A DNA stretch of 64,000 nucleotides from Mucilaginibacter sp. MD40 (GCF_002288635.1 NZ_NRSW01000001.1:1766548-1830547); one strand, 5' to 3'; counted from the first letter of the stretch, positions 55,109 to 64,000 are shown. The notes: generated from the sequence alone by a model not told the origin. A program made the numbers and translations.

Positions 55109-56876
55109 GCTCCTGTATCTGATATAGTGCAAAAGCGCGCGACCAGTGCATTTGCCCCTTGTTAAAATCAGCGATCATTTTTTTTGCAGCAGGGCTTTGG
55201 TAATTACCTAGATGGCTGATGGCCTCATTTTCGCGCATCCACTGTTGGAGCGGAAATGTAAAACCCATTTTAGGCCTGTTCCAAACGGCTTCAGGTAAAA
55301 TATCAGCAAAGCTTTCTACCAGTAATTTTTTGGGAGGGTTTGCAAAACGTATTCCGGGGGATATACGTGCAACCGCGGTGGTGAGTTCTTCATCAAGGAA
55401 GGGCACTCTTACCTCCAAGCCATGGCTCATGCTCATGGCATCTGTATCGTGCAGTAACTGGTTCTGCATGTATATATTCGTTTCCAACCATGATGCCTTT
55501 AGGGCGTCATCAGCACCCTGGTAAGGCTGTGGGTCATCAGCGAAAAGAATATTGGCCACATGCTGTTCTGTTGTGCCTGTAAGCATGGCTATTTCATTTA
55601 TACTAAATAGCCCCCGCAGGGTAAGGTAGTCGGCTACAATGTGGTTATAGCCCAGGTAGCTAAGCCTTTTATAGCCCGATGAACCCATATTGCGCGCAAG
55701 TCTTAGTACCTGAAATGGTATTCTCTTTATATAACCCAGATATTTAATGCGGCTAAAGGATGGGTAACCACCAAACAACTCATCGGCACCCACGCCCGAC
55801 AAAACAGCTTTAAGGCCGTTTTCATTCGCGTATTTACTTATGAACCATGAGTTGATGCCATCAGTAGTAGGCATATCCATAGCCGAGATTATTTGCTGGA
55901 AATACCGCTCAAAATCCTGCTGTTTTACCAGGTGCGTAAAGTTTTCGCCCTGTAATTTATTTAGTATTGTTTGCTGATACCGGCGCTCGTCGTATTGCTT
56001 TTCATTGAAGAATATTGACACGGTTTTTAACTGGCTTACCTCTTCATTAGCCAATAAAGAAAGCAAGCTCGAATCGATACCACCGCTAAGGAAAACGCCT
56101 ATCGGAGCATCGGCAATGAGTTGCCTTTTAACTGCAGCCTGTAAACTATCCCTGATGATCCCACGGGCAGCTTCCGGGCGCTCAATAAACTGGCCATCGG
56201 ATGTTATGGCGTACGATACCAGCTTGCAACGTCCGTTCTTATCCCGGTGCAAATAATGACCTTTAGGCAGGCTTAGCACATCCTGTAAAGTGGTATGCGG
56301 TTCGGGTATATGCCCATAGGCCAGCAACAGAACCGGCCATTGGGCGTTGGCCTGGTAGTTTAACCCTGATTGTTTGAATGCCCTTATTTCTGACGCGAAT
56401 ACCAGCTTTTTTCCATCCGCATGATAATATAGCGGTTTAATTCCGGCTGTATCCCTTACCAGGTAAATCTCATTGTGGGCAATATCATGCAGAGCAAAGG
56501 CAAACATGCCCCTTAGTTTGCTGAAAGATGCCGTGCCCCAATGCCTGTAGGCTTGTATAATTACTTCGGTATCGGTATCGTTTTGGAATGCTGCGCCAAG
56601 CTTTAGTAACCGGGCCTTTAATTCGCGGTAGTTGTATATTTCTCCGTTAAAGGTTATCACAACGGTTTGGTCGGCATTAGCCATTGGCTGGTGGCCGTTA
56701 CGGCTAAGGTCAATAATGGATAAACGGCGGTGGCCAAAGGCAACGTCATTCCGGTTGCTTACATAAATGCCTTCATCATCAGGGCCGCCATGCCGCAAGG
56801 CATTACACATTGCTTTTACGCTTATTACGTCCTCGTTAGTTAAGTGTTCTGATACAATACCTGTTATTCTGCACAT
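55101..56876 (-). CDS. Glutamine-dependent asparagine synthetase AsnB family
   Basis: A 591-residue two-domain enzyme. The N-terminal class II amidotransferase has Cys2 as nucleophile (MCRITGIVS) and NGEIYNY. The C-terminal synthetase has the PP-loop SGGIDSSLLSLLA near residue 260. Copies in polysaccharide clusters often amidate uronic acids or similar carboxylates rather than make asparagine. Here it lies second after the UpxY-like gene, 93 bases downstream, and is followed by a GT4. The substrate is not readable. Confidence 0.9.
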   Translation of the reverse strand: MCRITGIVSEHLTNEDVISVKAMCNALRHGGPDDEGIYVSNRNDVAFGHRRLSIIDLSRNGHQPMANADQTVVITFNGEIYNYRELKARLLKLGAAFQNDTDTEVIIQAYRHWGTASFSKLRGMFAFALHDIAHNEIYLVRDTAGIKPLYYHADGKKLVFASEIRAFKQSGLNYQANAQWPVLLLAYGHIPEPHTTLQDVLSLPKGHYLHRDKNGRCKLVSYAITSDGQFIERPEAARGIIRDSLQAAVKRQLIADAPIGVFLSGGIDSSLLSLLANEEVSQLKTVSIFFNEKQYDERRYQQTILNKLQGENFTHLVKQQDFERYFQQIISAMDMPTTDGINSWFISKYANENGLKAVLSGVGADELFGGYPSFSRIKYLGYIKRIPFQVLRLARNMGSSGYKRLSYLGYNHIVADYLTLRGLFSINEIAMLTGTTEQHVANILFADDPQPYQGADDALKASWLETNIYMQNQLLHDTDAMSMSHGLEVRVPFLDEELTTAVARISPGIRFANPPKKLLVESFADILPEAVWNRPKMGFTFPLQQWMRENEAISHLGNYQSPAAKKMIADFNKGQMHWSRAFALYQIQEHV

Positions 56877-56969
56877 GGGGGAGTGTACATAGCTTCGCCT
56901 GGTAAGTCACATTTTTGTTTTGCAACTTATTATTTTACAATGCTTTAGATTTAAGGTTATTTTGCCTGT

Positions 56970-57485
56970 CTAAAGCCTGTTTATATAGGATGGTGGCATG
57001 CTTACTATAAGCGATTGCCCCATGCTTTCTAATCTCAATAATAGCTTTTTTTGTGAGCGGTGCGCTATTATCTCACCGTTTATACCTTTTAACGGGCCTG
57101 CCTTAATGGTCACTTTTTCACCGGGCTGCAGGTCCTCTTCTGTTACTTCAAGTTCCGCGTCGGTAGCTAAAAGTAATTTAAGCTCTTTTATCTGCCTGTC
57201 GGGCATGGTGGCTACTTTGCCAGAAAAGTACAGGAAACGTGCAATGCCTTTGGTCATTAAAACTTCGGCCATATGTTGCGGGCTGATGTTTACAAACAGG
57301 TATGAACTTATCAGCGGCTCCTCTACCCATTTCTTCCTGTCGCTCCATTGTTTTAGTTTTCTCTGTAAGGGAAGGTAAGCTTCAATACCTTTAGCCTTTA
57401 GTGCCTCGTAAGCTTTTTTTTCGGCCCTGGCATGGGTGTACACCGGGTACCATCTTGCAGCGCTTTCGCCGTTCATCACAGCCAT
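56970..57485 (-). CDS. UpxY/NusG-like transcription antiterminator
   Basis: A 171-residue NusG paralogue. The NGN domain reads WYPVYTHARAEKKAYEAL near residue 12, and a C-terminal KOW motif lies at GEKVTIKAGPLKGINGEI (about residues 122-139). Such proteins in Bacteroidetes capsule loci (UpxY) ride RNA polymerase through long glycan operons. I chose the ATG at 57485; a TTG at 57488 is the first codon of the frame. It follows wzc directly and precedes asnB, so its own operon is the presumed target. Confidence 0.88.
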   Translation of the reverse strand: MAVMNGESAARWYPVYTHARAEKKAYEALKAKGIEAYLPLQRKLKQWSDRKKWVEEPLISSYLFVNISPQHMAEVLMTKGIARFLYFSGKVATMPDRQIKELKLLLATDAELEVTEEDLQPGEKVTIKAGPLKGINGEIIAHRSQKKLLLRLESMGQSLIVSMPPSYINRL

Positions 57486-57488
57486 CAA

Positions 57489-59915
57489 TTATTTCCTGAA
57501 CCAACTGGTTACATCCCACCATCTTTTCTTGCGCTCATCATCCATATAGTATCCCGATTTTTCATAACCGCTGTAATCCGAATAATAATAATAATGGCCA
57601 TACCCATCGCCGGTGAAACGGGTGGTGTAATACCTCGAATGCAAAAGGTCTTCAGTGAAGGCATTAAGCACTATTACTGAATTATCCAGATGATACTCCT
57701 GCGCTATGCGCTGTGGAATGGTGGCCGCGTAATATTTTGACTTGCCTGAGCGGATAACAAAGATATTGATATCGCTGATGCGGATAAGCGGTACAGAATC
57801 TGAAACCAGGCCTACAGGGGCGGTATCAATCATGATGATGTCATAGCGCTGCTTCAGGTCTTCGATGAGCTCCTTCATCCGTGTACTATGTAAAAGTTCG
57901 GATGGATTAGGCGGCACCGGCCCTGAAACGATAAAATCGAGATTGGCTTGTTCCGAATGAAGGATAATATTATCAAGGTCCGATTGGCGCGACAGGTAGG
58001 TGCTAAGGCCTTCGTTATTGGGCACATTAAAGGTATGGTGCAGCCTGGAGCGCCTTAGATCTGCCGCTATCAATATCACCTTTTTATCTATTAATGAAAG
58101 CGTACTCGAGAGGTTAACCGCCACAAAGGATTTGCCCTCGCCGGCCACTTCAGAGGTAATACAGATCACCTTGCTATTTTTTTCGGAGGCGATAAAACTG
58201 AGGTTGGTCCTAACCGAGCGTACAGATTCTGCAAACATAGACTTGGGCATGCTTAATGCCAGTAGCTGTGAGTTGCTATCATTAATTTTATTGGGAAATT
58301 TACGTATTACCCCAATAATAGGCACTGTGGTAAGGCTTTCAACGGTTTCCTTATCATAAATGTAGGGGTTAAGTACCCGTATGAGTACGATGAGGCCAAG
58401 CCCTGTAAGTATACCAAATACAATTGCCGAACGGCGCACACTATGCTCATCAGGCGATACCGGGTTAAAATTAGGCTGAGCTTGTTCTACAATACTGGCT
58501 CCGGGCAATATACCCGCGCGGCTTATCTGTGCCGATAGTTTTTTTTCTGACAGGAAGGAGTAAACCTTATCACTTACCTCGTTATCGCGGTTAAGGGATA
58601 TTTGTTCACGTTCAGCAACCGGCAGTACCGAAAGCTGCTTGTTGACACCGGCCAGTTGCCCCGTTAAATAATCATAACTGCGCTTAACATTGCTGTAAGT
58701 AGCATTTACCGAATTGAGGGCAGCCGTTTTGGCCTGCAGAATAAGGCTGTTAATATCCTGTATGGGCTGCGAAGTGGGGTTGTATGTTTTAAGCAGTTCG
58801 TAACGCTGGTTAAGTAATTTGTCGAGTTTTTCAACAATTACAGGGAGGGAGGGGTCGATCTTTTCATCGCCCAGGTTAAAATTAAGGGTTACGTTATTCT
58901 GTTCTTTGGCTATCTGGTTTTTGAGCTGGTCAATAGCCAATAGCTGAAGTTTTAAGAGTGCCTGTTGTGTTTCTAAGTCTTTTGCCTTAGCCAGGGCAGC
59001 TTCTGCTGATGTACTCACTTCCATCAGCCTGTTCTTTTGTTTAAAATCAGATATCTGCTTATCGGAGCTCTTGACCTGGTTAGAAAGGAACTTTAGCTGA
59101 TCGTCAATAAAATTGATCATCTGCGTAGCCGACTGTGTTTTCCGGCTGCGGTCATACACCAGGTATTCCTTCATAATGTTATTAAGCACATCAGCCGCGA
59201 ACTGTGGGTTGGCATCTGTTTGCTGCAGAAGAATTATGTTGGAGTTTTTGGCCAGCTCGCTGGTGCGCAGGCCGCTTCTTACCCGGCCCAGTAGTTCCTC
59301 CGGGGTATTAAATTTAAAAAGGTAAACCGTATTGTAAGATACATTACCGGGCTTTTTAATAACAAAAGTTGTTGAGCCTATAGTTATAGGCGAGTTAAAG
59401 TTGTGCTGGTCTGTTTTATCTTTTCCCGCGTTTTTGTAGGTAAGTTTAAAGCTATTGGTATTTACAGGTTTAAACGTAATGATGTCATGGTAAAAGTTCA
59501 GGCTATCAAACTGTATTAATTGTACATCAAGCGGTTTTTGAGGGTACAATTCACTGGTGCGCACACGGCCCTCTATATAAAAGCTAACAGGATAGTTGAG
59601 GTCGCGTATAGCATTTAATAAAACGGTTTGGCTTTGTATAATAGAGGTTTCGCTTTGTATGCGTGATACGCTGCGATCAACCGGTGCTACCACACCGGCC
59701 ATATCCGGAATTTCGGATTTCTTATCCTCCAGCTTCATGGTGCCGGCAGTGGCATAGGTTTTTGGCGTATACCATAAATACACGTGTGACCAAACCAAAA
59801 AAATAAGCAATGAGCCTGCTACCCAATACCAGCGGCTTACCAGTATTTTGCCTATTTTAAAATAATCAATCTCCTGGTTAGGCAGTTTTTTAACCTTGTT
59901 TTCCGTTTCTTCCAT
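57489..59915 (-). CDS. Wzc-like tyrosine autokinase / chain-length regulator
   Basis: An 808-residue inner-membrane protein. The Wzz domain lies at the N-terminus with helix 1 around residues 34-51, a long periplasmic coiled coil around 270-470, and helix 2 near residues 510-530. The kinase domain has Walker A EVAGEGKSFVAVNLS and Walker A' VILIAADLRRSRLH. The C-terminal tail is a tyrosine cluster (GYGHYYYYSDYSGYEKSGYY) for autophosphorylation, which tunes polymer length and export. Start and stop abut wza and the antiterminator gene. Confidence 0.95.
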   Translation of the reverse strand: MEETENKVKKLPNQEIDYFKIGKILVSRWYWVAGSLLIFLVWSHVYLWYTPKTYATAGTMKLEDKKSEIPDMAGVVAPVDRSVSRIQSETSIIQSQTVLLNAIRDLNYPVSFYIEGRVRTSELYPQKPLDVQLIQFDSLNFYHDIITFKPVNTNSFKLTYKNAGKDKTDQHNFNSPITIGSTTFVIKKPGNVSYNTVYLFKFNTPEELLGRVRSGLRTSELAKNSNIILLQQTDANPQFAADVLNNIMKEYLVYDRSRKTQSATQMINFIDDQLKFLSNQVKSSDKQISDFKQKNRLMEVSTSAEAALAKAKDLETQQALLKLQLLAIDQLKNQIAKEQNNVTLNFNLGDEKIDPSLPVIVEKLDKLLNQRYELLKTYNPTSQPIQDINSLILQAKTAALNSVNATYSNVKRSYDYLTGQLAGVNKQLSVLPVAEREQISLNRDNEVSDKVYSFLSEKKLSAQISRAGILPGASIVEQAQPNFNPVSPDEHSVRRSAIVFGILTGLGLIVLIRVLNPYIYDKETVESLTTVPIIGVIRKFPNKINDSNSQLLALSMPKSMFAESVRSVRTNLSFIASEKNSKVICITSEVAGEGKSFVAVNLSSTLSLIDKKVILIAADLRRSRLHHTFNVPNNEGLSTYLSRQSDLDNIILHSEQANLDFIVSGPVPPNPSELLHSTRMKELIEDLKQRYDIIMIDTAPVGLVSDSVPLIRISDINIFVIRSGKSKYYAATIPQRIAQEYHLDNSVIVLNAFTEDLLHSRYYTTRFTGDGYGHYYYYSDYSGYEKSGYYMDDERKKRWWDVTSWFRK

Positions 59916-60694
59916 TATTGCCTGCTAAGCGTAAAGATAATTAAGGCGGTGTTAAGCAGCAACAAGGCAGGCTGCACCCATGTATTAAAGCTTTGTAAGT
60001 TATCGTTACGTATGGCTCGTTTATTTTGTGCCACATAAATAACATCTCCGTTTTGCAGGATGGTGCGTGGGTCTGTTACGGCGCTTAAATCTCCCAGGTT
60101 GATCATCGTAACCTGGCTTTTATTTTTCCCGCGGATGATCTTTACGTTTTTTTCGTTGGCTTGTGGGGTTAAACCGCCTGCCTGGCCTATGATCTCTACC
60201 AGTGTGGTATTATCTTTAGTGAGAGGGAAATTGCCTGGCGCTTTTACCTCACCCAGCAAGGTAACTTTTAAATTAACCACCTTAAGCTCAATGATAGGGT
60301 CCTTTAATAAAATTTTATGATAAAGATCCTCAATAAGTTTTGTGGCCTGTGGGCGTGTGAGGCCCGCTACCTGGATATGCCCGAGAGCCGGCAGGGTAAC
60401 CGTACCGTCTTCTTCTACCTGATAGGTTTGCCCCTGCGAGGCAATAGTGTTGCTGGAAGAACTGCCCGTTGATATTGATGGGGGCACGTCGTCAACAATA
60501 TACTTTAAGCTTTGCAGGTTGCGTACCTGTAAAATATCCTGCGGTTGTATGCGGTATGGGGTAATAACAGTTGCCTGCTGCAAACTATCAACACTGGTAG
60601 CAGGGTTATGAAAAAGTAACTGGTTTTGCTTGTACGAGCATGAACTCACAGTTAAAACCAGGGCTATCAAATAGGTTAAATATAACAGGCGCAT
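59915..60694 (-). CDS. Polysaccharide export outer-membrane lipoprotein, Wza-like
   Basis: A 259-residue protein with a lipoprotein signal peptide and lipobox VSSC (Cys19). A Poly_export domain (about residues 48-140) and an SLBB domain (about 145-225) follow, and a C-terminal hydrophobic helix (VQPALLLLNTALIIFTL). Wza-type proteins form the outer-membrane channel for polymer export. It is shorter than E. coli Wza (379 residues) by one SLBB repeat, as is usual in Bacteroidetes. It is the first gene of the exopolysaccharide operon. Confidence 0.93.
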   Translation of the reverse strand: MRLLYLTYLIALVLTVSSCSYKQNQLLFHNPATSVDSLQQATVITPYRIQPQDILQVRNLQSLKYIVDDVPPSISTGSSSSNTIASQGQTYQVEEDGTVTLPALGHIQVAGLTRPQATKLIEDLYHKILLKDPIIELKVVNLKVTLLGEVKAPGNFPLTKDNTTLVEIIGQAGGLTPQANEKNVKIIRGKNKSQVTMINLGDLSAVTDPRTILQNGDVIYVAQNKRAIRNDNLQSFNTWVQPALLLLNTALIIFTLSRQ

Positions 60695-60743
60695 ATTTTG
60701 TTATTGGCTGCTAAATATCAGGGAATAAATTATGCAGCATTTT

Positions 60744-60751
60744 CAAAAATA
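60744..60751 (-). promoter_or_regulatory. Candidate -7 element of the exopolysaccharide operon promoter
   Basis: Minus strand TATTTTTG matches TAnnTTTG exactly, 50 bases before the wza start. The -33 TTTG at the proper spacing is not found, so the match is partial. The region is only 88 bases wide and is shared with a divergent GT2 gene. Confidence 0.45.
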
Positions 60752-60782
60752 CATAATTTGCGGCTAAATATAGTACTTTGGA

Positions 60783-61532
60783 GTGCCACAACCAGCCAAA
60801 ATTTCAATAATAACCGTGTGTTATAATGCTGTAAATACAATTGAACGTTGTATACGCTCGGTTATTAGCCAGCAGCATACTAATATAGAATATATCATTG
60901 TTGACGGAGGATCAACCGATGGCACCCTCGATGTGCTTTCGCGGTATGAAAAAAATATCAGCATTTTAATTTCTGAACCGGATAAAGGTATTTATGATGC
61001 CATGAATAAAGGCATTCAATTGTCATCAGGCGAAATATTAGGAGTGCTTAACGCGGATGATTTTTTCGCCAACGGAAAAATTTTAACAGTAGTACACGAA
61101 GCGTTTTCCAGCCAGCCGGCATATATTGTGTACGGCGATCTGGATTATGTCGATGCAACCGGAAATACTATACGTAAATGGCGTAGTGGCAATTATAAAC
61201 ACGGCCTGTTTAATTACGGATGGATGCCGCCGCACCCAACATTTTACTGCAGACGTGTGCTGTTTGAGCAATTAGGGAATTACAGCCTGGCCTATGGAAC
61301 CGCGGCTGATTATGAGCTGATGTCGAGGTTTATGCATCTCAATAGAACCCACGCTTATTACGTGCCGATGGTAATGGTAAAGATGACCACAGGAGGAGTA
61401 AGTAACAGGAGTTTGAGCAACCGTGTAAAGGCGCTCATGTTTGATTTAAAGGCTATGCGGGCAAATAATATCAGTTTGCCAATTATGGCCTTTATAATCA
61501 AACCTTTAAGAAAGTTGAAACAGTTTTTATAA
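60783..61532 (+). CDS. Family 2 glycosyltransferase
   Basis: A 249-residue GT-A enzyme with a GTG start at 60783. It shows ISIITVCYNAVNTIERCI, VDGGSTDGTLDVLSRY and the metal motif VLNADDFFANG (about residues 88-98). It is close in form to the WcaE/WcaA-like transferases of colanic acid-type clusters. It is divergent from wza and 54 bases before the initiating transferase gene, so it may add the second sugar. Confidence 0.92.
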   Translation: MPQPAKISIITVCYNAVNTIERCIRSVISQQHTNIEYIIVDGGSTDGTLDVLSRYEKNISILISEPDKGIYDAMNKGIQLSSGEILGVLNADDFFANGKILTVVHEAFSSQPAYIVYGDLDYVDATGNTIRKWRSGNYKHGLFNYGWMPPHPTFYCRRVLFEQLGNYSLAYGTAADYELMSRFMHLNRTHAYYVPMVMVKMTTGGVSNRSLSNRVKALMFDLKAMRANNISLPIMAFIIKPLRKLKQFL

Positions 61533-61547
61533 AATAGTATCAATTTC

Positions 61548-61555
61548 TATATTTG
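61548..61555 (+). promoter_or_regulatory. Candidate -7 element for the WecA-like gene
   Basis: TATATTTG matches TAnnTTTG exactly, 39 bases before the start codon. TTTT instead of TTTG lies at the -33 position (20-base spacer). A small GGGGT/ACCCC hairpin (61557-61571) would lie at the 5' end of the transcript. Confidence 0.5.
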
Positions 61556-61586
61556 CGGGGTTAATTACCCCTAACTAATTTAACTG

Positions 61587-62690
61587 ATGCAAACCTATTT
61601 GGGTGCCTACTATGTTGTATACTACCTATTGGTAGTTGCAGTCTCGGCTTTAATTACCATTTTCGCCATTCCTTCTATTCTTCATGTGGCCAGAACACGG
61701 CATTTGTATGATGATGTTGGCCATTTCCGCAAACAGCATGACCATGGTATACCACGGCTGGGCGGTGTAGCTATTTTCGTTGGCTTTACCATTACCCTGC
61801 TGCTGTTCAGTATTATTGATAAAACTATACCGGTAAGCTATTTACTTGCCGGCAGCCTGGTATTATTTATAATGGGGATAAAAGATGATCTTTCGGGCGT
61901 TAACCCCAGTACCAAACTGCTGATACAGATTGCCGTAGCCACTTTGCTGGTAATTGTAGGTGATATACGCTTTACCAGCATGTACGGCATATTAGGTTAT
62001 CACGATATTTCTTATACAGTAAGTGTTATCCTGTCAATTCTTTTCATCATACTCATCGTAAATGCCTTTAACCTCATAGATGGTATTGATGGCCTGGCTG
62101 CAACAACTTGTATTGTTGCCAACGGTGCTTTTGCGGTGATATTCATTTGTATAAATCATTATGAACTGGCTGTAGTATCATTAGCTATTGTTGGCGCCTT
62201 ATTTGGTTTTTTGCGATTCAATATTACCCCGGCAAAAATATTCATGGGCGACGCTGGCTCGCTGCTCATCGGTTTGATAACAGCATTGATGGCGGTAAAG
62301 CTTATCGAGATCAATAAAGTAACGGTATCCAATACCCCGGAGATCATATCAGCTCCCGCGGTTACATTTGCTATCCTGATAGGCCCTATTTTTGATACCC
62401 TGCGTGTATTTACTATGCGTATACTTAATGGTAAGTCGCCTTTCCTTGCAGATCGCAATCATATCCACCATCGCATACTTAACCTCGGCTTCAGTCATAT
62501 GCAAACCACGCTGCTGCTGGCGGTAGTAAATATCGGCCTGATTGTGGCTGTTTATTCATTATCGTTTCTGGGTAATTTTATATTGATGATACTCATTTTT
62601 TCTTTGAGTATGCTTTTTAATTGGGGGCTTACAGTTGCTTTGCGTACCAAACAACGCGAAAAGTTATCGTTCCGTAACTTGTTTGTATAA
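61587..62690 (+). CDS. WecA/MraY-type polyprenyl-phosphate sugar-1-phosphate transferase
   Basis: A 367-residue membrane enzyme with about eleven helices that loads a sugar-1-phosphate onto undecaprenyl phosphate. Motifs: DDVGHFRKQHDHGIPRLGG (residues 42-60), DDLSG, NAFNLIDGIDGLA (near 153), FMGDAGSLLIGL (near 220) and NHIHHRIL (about 290). The HIHH form points to the WecA (GlcNAc-1-P) subgroup rather than MraY. It is the likely initiator of the polysaccharide made by the neighbouring operon. Confidence 0.92.
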   Translation: MQTYLGAYYVVYYLLVVAVSALITIFAIPSILHVARTRHLYDDVGHFRKQHDHGIPRLGGVAIFVGFTITLLLFSIIDKTIPVSYLLAGSLVLFIMGIKDDLSGVNPSTKLLIQIAVATLLVIVGDIRFTSMYGILGYHDISYTVSVILSILFIILIVNAFNLIDGIDGLAATTCIVANGAFAVIFICINHYELAVVSLAIVGALFGFLRFNITPAKIFMGDAGSLLIGLITALMAVKLIEINKVTVSNTPEIISAPAVTFAILIGPIFDTLRVFTMRILNGKSPFLADRNHIHHRILNLGFSHMQTTLLLAVVNIGLIVAVYSLSFLGNFILMILIFSLSMLFNWGLTVALRTKQREKLSFRNLFV

Positions 62691-62715
62691 CCCGGAAAGG
62701 CTTTTTTAATTTAAG

Positions 62716-62723
62716 TAAATTTG
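62716..62723 (+). promoter_or_regulatory. Candidate -7 element for gapdh
   Basis: TAAATTTG matches TAnnTTTG exactly, 20 bases before the start codon, which gives a very short leader. No -33 TTTG at the usual spacing. Confidence 0.4.
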
Positions 62724-62742
62724 CATCCTAATTTGTTACCGG

Positions 62743-63744
62743 ATGAGGATCGCTATTAATGGATTTGGCCGTATTGGCCGTGTCTTTCTCAGAACTATAT
62801 TGAACAGGCCGGGTATAGAAGTTATGGCTATTAACGATCTTACAGATACCGCCACACTTGCCCATCTTTTTAAGTATGACTCCGTTCACCGTGGTTTTAA
62901 TGGTACGGTTACCGCAGTCGATGATGCCATAAATGTTAACGGAAAAAGTATCAAAGTGCTGCGCCAGTCTGATCCGTCACTATTACCATGGGGCGATATC
63001 GACATAGACCTGGTTATCGAATCAACCGGTAAGTACACCTCTCATGAGGGTGCGCAAAAACATATAATAGCAGGGGCTAAACAAGTGATCATCTCTGCAC
63101 CATCTTCAGACAAGGCCATGCCTACGGTGGTATTGGGCGTTAATGATGATGCTGTGGATATTCATGCGCCCATTTTATCAAACGCCTCCTGCACTACCAA
63201 TAATGTAGCTGCCATGGTAAAAATACTGGATGATAACTGGCATATTCAAGACGGCTACATTACTACCGTACACTCCATGACGGGCGACCAAAATCTGCAC
63301 GATGCCCCGCATAAAGATCTCCGCCGGGCGCGTGCGGCTTCGTCGTCTATCATCCCAACAACCACAGGTGCTGCTAAGGCTATTACCAATATATTCCCCC
63401 ATCTCGAAGGCAAACTGGGTGGAGCAGGCATCAGGGTGCCGGTATTAAATGGGTCGCTTACAGATTTTACTTGTAGCCTTGCCCATCAGCCTACTGTTGA
63501 GGAGATTAACCAAGCATTTAAAGCCGCGGCCGGCGGCCCTATGAAGAATATCTTAGAATACACCGAAGACCCGATTGTATCTGTCGATATTTTAGATAAC
63601 CCGCACAGCTGCATTTTTGATGCTCAGCTTACTTCTATTGTAGGCGGCCTGGTTAAAGTGGTGGGGTGGTATGATAACGAGATGGGTTACTCCAGCCGCC
63701 TGGCTGATCTGGTTGAAAAAATAAGCCGGAGCAAACATGATTAA
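62743..63744 (+). CDS. gap: Glyceraldehyde-3-phosphate dehydrogenase, type I
   Basis: Oxidises and phosphorylates glyceraldehyde 3-phosphate with NAD in glycolysis. NAD-binding INGFGRIGRVF at residues 3-13, the catalytic cysteine in SNASCTTNNVA near residue 155, the phosphate-binding HSMTGDQ, and the C-terminal WYDNEMGYSSR. The length, 333 residues, is typical. The GNAT gene that follows starts inside its last codons. Confidence 0.95.
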   Translation: MRIAINGFGRIGRVFLRTILNRPGIEVMAINDLTDTATLAHLFKYDSVHRGFNGTVTAVDDAINVNGKSIKVLRQSDPSLLPWGDIDIDLVIESTGKYTSHEGAQKHIIAGAKQVIISAPSSDKAMPTVVLGVNDDAVDIHAPILSNASCTTNNVAAMVKILDDNWHIQDGYITTVHSMTGDQNLHDAPHKDLRRARAASSSIIPTTTGAAKAITNIFPHLEGKLGGAGIRVPVLNGSLTDFTCSLAHQPTVEEINQAFKAAAGGPMKNILEYTEDPIVSVDILDNPHSCIFDAQLTSIVGGLVKVVGWYDNEMGYSSRLADLVEKISRSKHD

Positions 63745-64000
63745 GTTTATTACCGCCGATGACGTATTGCCTATCCGCAACGAGGTTTTACGCGAGGGAA
63801 AACTTACGCTTGATGAATGCCGCTTTGTTAATGACGAAAAGGATAGCAGCTTTCATCTCGGGTATTTTGTTAAAGATAAGCTGGCTTGTATCGCATCCTT
63901 TCATGAGCAGGGATATAGAGATTTTGAGGGCCATGGTTACCAATTAAGAGGAATGGCAACGCTTGAAAAGTACCGTGGCAAAGGCTATGGTGCTATGCTG
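63737..64000 (+). CDS. GNAT-family N-acetyltransferase, 5' part cut by window edge
   Basis: The ATG at 63737 overlaps the gap stop by eight bases. The visible 88 residues show the GNAT pattern: beta strands with FHLGYFVKDKLACIASF, and the acetyl-CoA loop beginning YRGKGYGAML at the edge, matching the R/Q-x-x-G-x-G/A motif. Substrate unknown. Confidence 0.85.
   Translation, partial: MIKFITADDVLPIRNEVLREGKLTLDECRFVNDEKDSSFHLGYFVKDKLACIASFHEQGYRDFEGHGYQLRGMATLEKYRGKGYGAML

Overview
The window looks like the chromosome of a Sphingobacteriaceae-type member of the Bacteroidetes (Mucilaginibacter or Pedobacter relatives). The reasons are: promoters of the TTTG / TAnnTTTG type, a short ATP synthase epsilon subunit, a CrtYcd-type lycopene cyclase in a carotenoid cluster, FtsX-like permeases of the Bacteroidetes type, an UpxY/NusG-like antiterminator, and an exosortase inside an exopolysaccharide locus. 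Genus is inference; no rRNA is present.

Region 1 (1-2.4 kb): the end of an unrecognised minus-strand gene cut by the left edge, then murB and an ECF sigma factor. Region 2 (2.4-6.3 kb): carotenoid genes, with crtI divergent from a tightly packed crtB - unknown 191-aa protein - lycopene cyclase - cytochrome b5 run. Region 3 (6.4-19.3 kb): one long minus-strand branched-chain amino acid locus, ilvD-ilvB-ilvN-ilvC-leuC-leuD-(methyltransferase)-leuB-(methyltransferase)-leuA-ilvA, covering nearly every step from threonine/pyruvate to the keto acids. Upstream of ilvD are two boxes resembling the Lrp consensus and an 11-codon Leu-rich leader ORF. The spacers are full of repeats, including an 80-bp element in two inverted copies that bracket leuC.

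Region 4 (19.3-21.4 kb): an AT-rich two-gene cassette, a four-helix membrane protein overlapping a DndC-like PP-loop (PAPS-reductase family) protein, ending in a strong terminator. It sits alone between housekeeping loci, has no dnd partners, and is the best candidate here for an undescribed system. Region 5 (21.4-32.3 kb): atpD-atpC, a quinone oxidoreductase, a GntR(YtrA-type)-regulated ABC operon with a perfect inverted-repeat operator candidate, a large FtsX-like permease, a peroxiredoxin, tRNA-Arg(ACG) with a textbook Bacteroidetes promoter and a terminator, adk and obgE.

Region 6 (32.3-62.7 kb): a 28-kb, 26-gene minus-strand exopolysaccharide operon. It begins with wza and wzc, then an UpxY-type antiterminator and asnB, and continues through a Wzm/Wzt ABC exporter, about twelve glycosyltransferases, two methyltransferases, an acyltransferase and an acetyltransferase, a Wzy-like polymerase and an exosortase. 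Adjacent genes overlap by a few bases, repeatedly through TTGA start/stop overlaps. A divergent GT2 and a WecA/MraY-type initiating transferase lie beyond wza. Region 7 (62.7-64 kb): gapdh and the start of a GNAT acetyltransferase cut by the right edge.

All calls are from reading the sequence; no database search was run.
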